A stretch of DNA of 8,622 nucleotides from Paracoccaceae bacterium (GTDB taxonomy: Bacteria; Pseudomonadota; Alphaproteobacteria; Rhodobacterales; Rhodobacteraceae). The notes below the pieces were generated by a model, which worked only from the letters and a program-made list of their open reading frames with translations, searched no databases and was not told the origin of the DNA. How positions within the stretch are numbered: position 1 is the stretch's first letter; each line of letters opens with the position of its first letter. Of this stretch, positions 5,780-8,622 are shown in pieces. The translations under genes were made by a program, and so were the position numbers. The DNA is taken from contig SLKW01000084.1 of NCBI GenBank assembly GCA_007134405.1, forward strand, positions 1 to 8,622. Reading direction: 5' to 3'.

Positions 5780-6115
5780 TCAGCGTCCGAGCCGTCCCAT
5801 CACCCGTGCGCGCACCTCTTCTGGCTCTCCTCCCAGTGCCTGCATCAGTGTGACAAGGTCGCTGCGCGTCCCGTGCAGCTGGTCGACCAGCTGCATCACG
5901 AGAGCAAGCGCCTCGTCTTCCAGCTCGAAATCGTCGCAGAGGTCGCACAGAAGCTCGATCCGCGCGATGTCGACCTGCCGGTAGACCACACGCCCCCCGG
6001 CATCGGCGGGGCGGATCAATTCGGCGCGGACGAAGCGAACGAGACGCGCGCGGTCGAGACGACCGACGGCGTTGAGAGCCTCCTCCTCGGACAGGAAGCC
6101 GGTTCTGTCGGTCAT
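5780..6115 (-). CDS. cbpM: Chaperone modulator CbpM
   Basis: A 111-residue protein of the CbpM family, which binds the J-domain of CbpA and restrains its activity. It is MerR-like in fold at the N-terminus: residues 8-55 hold the helix-turn-helix-like part, with LVRFVRAELIRPADAGGRVV then YRQVDIARIELLCDLCDDF, a typical CbpM core. A helical C-terminal part (ALALVMQLVDQLHGTRSDLV) would form the binding surface. Two cysteines, C57 and C60, lie as CDLC. The length fits (about 100 residues in E. coli). The ATG at 6115 overlaps the cbpA stop as ATGA, so the two are co-translated in the usual cbpA-cbpM order. Although the fold is MerR-like, the neighbour makes a modulator far more likely than a transcription factor. 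No clear terminator follows. Confidence 0.85.
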   Translation of the reverse strand: MTDRTGFLSEEEALNAVGRLDRARLVRFVRAELIRPADAGGRVVYRQVDIARIELLCDLCDDFELEDEALALVMQLVDQLHGTRSDLVTLMQALGGEPEEVRARVMGRLGR

Positions 6116-7044
6116 GCCTTCACCCCCTTACGCGGATCGTAGCCATGCGTCTTGCGCCACTCCTCCATGAAACGCGCAAGATCATCGTCCACCGTCTTCG
6201 GCATGGCGATCTTCAGCGTGATCCGCTGGTCACCCGGCTGCCGGCCCGGTGCCGCAATGCCCCGGCCGCGTAGGCGCAGGACCTGACCGCTGGTCGCTCC
6301 CTTCGGGACGGTCACCTTCACCGGGCCGGCAATCGTCGGCACCTCGACTTCGGCGCCCAGCACCGCCTCATCGAGCGTGATTGGCAGTGTCATCTCGACG
6401 TCGTCGCCCGCGCGCGAGAACAGCGGATGCGGCCGGACCGAAATTGCCACATACGCATCCCCCTCCGCACCGCCACCGTACCCGGGGCCGCCCTTGCCGC
6501 GCAGGCGCAGCGTCTGACCCCCGGCTACGCCCCTGGGGATCTTCACTTCCAGATCGTTCCCGTCCGGCAGGGTGATCCGCATCGAACCGCCGGTCGCGGC
6601 CTCGAGGAACGGCACCTCCAGCGCGTAATGCGCATCCGCGCCGCGCGCGCGGAAGGCACGGTCGCCGAAGCCGTCGCCATCCTGTCGCGCCTGGCGGCGC
6701 AAGAACTCGGCAAAGATGTCGGCCTCGTCTCCGTAGCCCTCGTAGCGCGGGCCCCGACGGTAGGGGTTTTCCGGGGCCTCGGCGAAGTCGCGATAGAAGG
6801 GGCGTTCGCGCGGGGAGTCGTGTCCGCTGGCGTCTATCTCTCCCCGATCGAACCGCGCCCGCGTCTCTGGGTCTTTCAGAAGGTCGAAGGCCGCGCCCGC
6901 TGCCTTGAAGCGCGCCTCGGCTGCCGCGTCACCAGGGTGCAGGTCCGGGTGGCTTTCCCTGGCGATCTTCCGGTACGCTTTCTTGATCTCGTCAGAGCCG
7001 GCGTTTTTCGGCACGCCAAGTACATCATAGGGATTGTCGCTCAT
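6112..7044 (-). CDS. cbpA: DnaJ-class co-chaperone CbpA (curved DNA-binding protein family)
   Basis: A 310-residue class B J-protein, a cytoplasmic co-chaperone that delivers substrates to DnaK and stimulates its ATPase; E. coli CbpA also binds curved DNA. The J-domain spans residues 5-66 with the essential HPD at 32-34 (YRKIARESHPDLHPGD). A Gly/Arg/Tyr/Asp-rich linker runs to about 137, and there is no CxxCxGxG zinc-finger region, which separates it from DnaJ. Two tandem substrate-binding beta domains cover about 138-283, each with a repeat of the type VPKGATSGQVLRLRGRG (also IPRGVAGGQTLRLRGKG). The C-terminal helix (LARFMEEWRK) is followed by a short tail. The ATG at 7044 has only a weak purine-rich leader (GGACGGGACGG). 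It is the first gene of the cbpA-cbpM pair; a candidate promoter lies about 35 bases upstream. Confidence 0.92.
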   Translation of the reverse strand: MSDNPYDVLGVPKNAGSDEIKKAYRKIARESHPDLHPGDAAAEARFKAAGAAFDLLKDPETRARFDRGEIDASGHDSPRERPFYRDFAEAPENPYRRGPRYEGYGDEADIFAEFLRRQARQDGDGFGDRAFRARGADAHYALEVPFLEAATGGSMRITLPDGNDLEVKIPRGVAGGQTLRLRGKGGPGYGGGAEGDAYVAISVRPHPLFSRAGDDVEMTLPITLDEAVLGAEVEVPTIAGPVKVTVPKGATSGQVLRLRGRGIAAPGRQPGDQRITLKIAMPKTVDDDLARFMEEWRKTHGYDPRKGVKA

Positions 7045-7076
7045 CGCCGTCCCGTCCGTAGTTCCACGCGCGAGTG

Positions 7077-7105
7077 ATTAAATCGCCCCTGAGGTTGAAC
7101 TGCAA
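7077..7105 (-). promoter_or_regulatory. Candidate sigma70 promoter of cbpA-cbpM
   Basis: On the minus strand TTGCAG (7105-7100) and TTTAAT (7082-7077) are separated by exactly 17 bases. Each matches the -35 and -10 consensus at four or five of six positions. The start would fall near 7070, leaving a leader of about 25 bases before the cbpA ATG. I saw no convincing heat-shock sigma32-type pair in the same stretch. Confidence 0.5.
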
Positions 7106-7427
7106 TCGAACGCAGCGCCCCCCGACCCTAAACACCAGAGCGATCGAGCAACAGGCCGAAACTCGGTGAAATGGGAAAAGCGGTCGGCAATGATAGCGAG
7201 TGGATGAAATGGCCCGAATCCGTCGCCGCGGTCGCATTCGGCTCAAGCTTTCTGTGCCCTGAACGGACGGCCGGTGTGGGCTCAAATCTGCCGGCGCGCC
7301 ACCTGAAACTCTGCGCTGGACCGTGCTTGCGGCCTCTGGCATTTCCGACGCTCATTTCCCACTCACGTGAAGGCGGCGCTGCGATTAGCGATTTCTGAAC
7401 TCCTTCGCCCTACCCAGGACACAAAGC
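7106..7427. other. Divergent intergenic region
   Basis: About 320 bases between the cbpA promoter and the leader of the unknown gene at 7440. Short frames on both strands (for example 7128-7355 minus and 7171-7398 plus) overlap each other and lack ribosome binding sites or recognisable domains. The region presumably carries the promoter of the 7440 gene, but I could not identify one with confidence. Confidence 0.45.
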
Positions 7428-7432
7428 AGGAG
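7428..7432 (+). promoter_or_regulatory. Shine-Dalgarno of the unknown gene at 7440
   Basis: AGGAG, seven bases before the ATG at 7440. It supports that start and shows that the gene is likely translated in its own right. Confidence 0.75.
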
Positions 7433-7439
7433 CGCTACC

Positions 7440-7907
7440 ATGGAAGATCACGCGCCGGCATCGTTCGGTATCACGTATGACGCACAGCATATGGCATGGC
7501 AGTTTGTCGGCCAGGTTGGGCACTATGGAGATTCCATTCCCGAGGCCATGAAAGAGCCTGTCCGCCGGGCGATCGCTCTCGCCTACTACCGTATCGAGCT
7601 CGTCGAAGGCGGGGAGGTCGCGGAGATGGCGGCAAATCTTTCAGCCAACGCCCTTCTGGCGGCTCACGAGCGGCTGACGGGCTATGCTCTCGCCAGAGAT
7701 TGGGAAGCCACGATGCTCCACAACAACACCTCCAAGTTGCCCCGCGCCGAACTCTTCGACCTGGCCGCCAAGGCGATGTTGTCGGCCTCTCTGAGCCAAG
7801 ACGGCGTGACGAATGGCGAGGTGTTTTCCAGTGAGCGCCGGCTTTTGTGGGATTTTATCGAGCACGACGGCGAGCCGGCTCTCCTGTTCTCTGCGCCGAG
7901 CGAATGA
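7440..7907 (+). CDS. Hypothetical protein, 155 residues
   Basis: I do not recognise this protein. It has a well-placed AGGAG, a single clean frame ending in TGA, and codon and amino-acid use typical of a real GC-rich gene. It is probably cytoplasmic: no signal peptide, no membrane segment and no cysteine. It is acidic and largely helical. Residues about 37-60 (MKEPVRRAIALAYYRIELVE), 63-80 (AEMAANLSANALLAAHERL) and 105-122 (ELFDLAAKAMLSASLS) look like amphipathic helices; the C-terminus ends SSERRLLWDFIEHDGEP and ALLFSAPSE. It is transcribed away from cbpA-cbpM and is followed within 41 bases by IS debris, so it has no operon partner. It could be cargo of a former mobile element or a lone chromosomal gene. 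Confidence 0.7.
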   Translation: MEDHAPASFGITYDAQHMAWQFVGQVGHYGDSIPEAMKEPVRRAIALAYYRIELVEGGEVAEMAANLSANALLAAHERLTGYALARDWEATMLHNNTSKLPRAELFDLAAKAMLSASLSQDGVTNGEVFSSERRLLWDFIEHDGEPALLFSAPSE

Positions 7908-7947
7908 GAGAGTTCCCCCGAGCTTGAATCCGAGACCCGTATCCAAC

Positions 7948-8198
7948 TCAAGAGAGTTTCCGACGGGCCCAAAAATCCGCGCCATCTTGTTCGCCAGCGC
8001 CACCCGCACCAGCATCGGCGGCTTGGGCGTCAGCATCCCGTCCAGCCAAGTGCCCGGCCGGGCCGTGGAATGGACATGCCGCTTGATGATGATGCTGTTG
8101 GCCCCGAGGATCAGCAATCGCCTGAGTGACGGCTCGTCCTTCCTGGTCGTTGCCCCAAGGCGCTGCTTGCCTCCCATGGAATGCTGCCTCGGTATAAT
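7948..8198 (-). pseudogene. IS1111-group (IS110 family) transposase, C-terminal relic
   Basis: A minus-strand fragment reading IIPRQHSMGGKQRLG, then SLRRLLILGANSI, GTWLDGMLTPKPP and LVRVALANKMARI, the C-terminal domain of IS1111-type transposases (compare the family pattern VPRQHSxGGKxRLG...LVxVALANKMARI). Upstream of residue I at 8198 the similarity stops abruptly, and the catalytic N-terminal part is missing. After MARIF the expected WA continues only in a shifted frame (WARRKLS, stop at 7948), so there is probably also a frameshift near 7970. The apparent 178-codon frame continuing to 7641 is antisense shadow of the neighbouring gene and not part of the element. It is distinct in sequence from the IS110 relic at 1581, which belongs to the other branch of the family. 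Confidence 0.75.
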
Positions 8199-8281
8199 AC
8201 CAGCGGTGTGGAGCTTTGACTCGACGGGCGATTCCCATTTCGGCGAGCGTGTGATTCGCTCTCTGCGAGGCAGGGAGGATC

Positions 8282-8389
8282 AAGGGCCAGCGCGAGCATC
8301 CGACGTGATGCCCGCGCGTCCTTCGCCCGCGCTGCTTCCCGACGCAATTCCGACGCCGAAAGTTCAGTCCGTGTGATTTCGGTGGCCAT
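8282..8389 (-). pseudogene. IS630-family transposase, N-terminal relic
   Basis: The minus-strand peptide beginning at the ATG at 8389 reads MATEITRTELSAS and continues ELRREAARAKDARASRR to MLALAL. This is the start of the helix-turn-helix region of IS630-type transposases (family pattern: LSAxELRxxAxxxxDxxxxRRLLALALVLDG). Similarity ends after about 36 residues, before the GMDRQTLRDWV segment, and the frame then runs into unrelated sequence and the IS1111 relic. Only the N-terminal tip survives, so it is inactive. Confidence 0.6.
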
Positions 8390-8391
8390 GA

Positions 8392-8457
8392 CGCGGCGTC
8401 ACCCTGATCACCAGCAACCTGCCGTTCGACGAATGGACTGAGGTCTTCGGCACCGAG
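8392..8457 (+). pseudogene. istB: IS21-family istB (helper ATPase) fragment
   Basis: A 22-codon plus-strand fragment contains TLITSNLPFDEWTEVFG followed by TE. This matches the near-invariant IstB segment TSNLPFDEWxxVFGSERLTGALLDRL, which lies after the Walker B region of this AAA+ ATPase. Similarity ends right after FGTE, where ERLTGALLDRL is expected; a 27-base palindrome starts two bases later. Neither the Walker A domain nor the partner istA is present. It touches the start codon of the IS630 relic, on the opposite strand. Confidence 0.7.
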
Positions 8458-8458
8458 T

Positions 8459-8485
8459 GTTCGGCGAGGCGCCGCCTCGCCGAAC
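8459..8485. repeat. 27-base perfect palindrome at the istB scar
   Basis: Arms GTTCGGCGAGGCG and CGCCTCGCCGAAC (13 bases each, fully complementary) flank a single C. As RNA or single-stranded DNA it would form a strong hairpin with about 11 pairs and a 5-base loop. Neither side has a T-run, so a rho-independent terminator is unlikely. It begins exactly where istB similarity stops, suggesting two facing terminal repeats or a hairpin formed during a rearrangement. Confidence 0.7.
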
Positions 8486-8597
8486 GGACGTGCGATCCGA
8501 CCGCATTACATGGCGTGGCACATTTTCCGTTTCCGCGGCTTGCCAAACGAACCCACTTCCTGCTATTTCCTTTCAAACAACTGAAATTGCTGAGTTT

Positions 8598-8613
8598 CCT
8601 ACCGCCCCAGCCA
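8598..8613 (+). other. tRNA-Gln-like 3' end, candidate att site
   Basis: The sequence CCTAC-CGCCCCA-GCCA has the exact layout of a tRNA 3' end: 3' strand of the T-stem, 7-base acceptor strand, discriminator G and CCA. An acceptor strand ending CCCCA with discriminator G is characteristic of tRNA-Gln (5' end UGGGG). The T-loop (TTCGAAT) that should precede CCTAC is replaced by unrelated GCTGAGTTT, so there is no complete tRNA here. Such tRNA 3' copies mark one end of elements integrated by tyrosine recombinases. No integrase gene is visible, and 16 bases are short, so this is a tentative call. Confidence 0.35.
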
Positions 8614-8622
8614 GTCACCCTC

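Noticed and set aside
7128..7355. 75-codon minus frame in the cbpA upstream region (and an overlapping 75-codon plus frame at 7171-7398)
   Set aside because: The two overlap each other; neither has a ribosome binding site or recognisable domain, so at most one could be real and neither can be supported.
7641..7947. Continuation of the IS1111 relic frame antisense to the unknown gene
   Set aside because: Family similarity ends near 7971; the remainder is the reverse strand of the well-supported gene at 7440-7907.
1..8622. CRISPR array, rRNA genes, complete tRNA genes, toxin-antitoxin pair or phage module
   Set aside because: I looked for regularly spaced repeats, full cloverleaf patterns and typical small paired genes on both strands and saw none.

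Overview
The window looks like chromosome or island DNA from a GC-rich alphaproteobacterium, most likely of the Rhodobacterales (Paracoccus/Rhodobacter/Roseobacter type). The basis is codon usage, the aa3-type cytochrome oxidase subunit I fragment, a short Rhodobacterales-type phasin with PhaR-type operators, and the insertion-sequence families present. It is a patchwork: four or five intact gene units separated by decayed insertion-sequence debris.

Layout. (1) Positions 1-121 are the right end of an IS66-family element, which cuts the ctaD (cytochrome c oxidase subunit I) gene; the 3' third of ctaD follows to 698. (2) A 330-base spacer holds a minus-strand terminator for the phasin gene phaP (1033-1470, minus). 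Upstream of phaP are a strong Shine-Dalgarno, a candidate promoter and two TGC-rich palindromes matching the PhaR operator. (3) Positions 1581 to about 2256 are a frameshifted IS110-family transposase relic with its 3' non-coding tail; 2257-2458 holds nothing I recognise. (4) Positions 2459-5513 (minus) are a three-gene, translationally coupled export operon: membrane-fusion protein (HlyD/MacA type), FtsX/MacB-type permease and LolD/MacB-type ATPase, in the order known from DevBCA systems. (5) Positions 5780-7044 (minus) are cbpA-cbpM, a class B DnaJ-type co-chaperone and its modulator, overlapping by ATGA, with a candidate sigma70 promoter in front. (6) Positions 7440-7907 (plus) are an intact gene of unknown function with a good ribosome binding site. 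(7) Positions 7948-8457 are an IS graveyard in which fragments of IS1111/IS110, IS630 and IS21 (istB) elements abut. It is followed by a 27-base perfect palindrome and a less GC-rich tail that ends in a sequence identical in layout to the 3' end of a tRNA-Gln gene (8598-8613), a plausible attachment-site half of an integrated element.

How it fits together: the intact genes are housekeeping or accessory functions (PHB granule coating, envelope export, chaperone) and do not form one pathway. At least five different IS families are represented, all as ends or broken fragments within the window, and there is a possible tRNA att site at the far end. This suggests a recombination-prone region or island edge. 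I found no convincing new multi-gene system; the best leads are the tRNA-like att end, the palindrome at the istB scar, the PhaR operator architecture and the unknown 155-residue protein.
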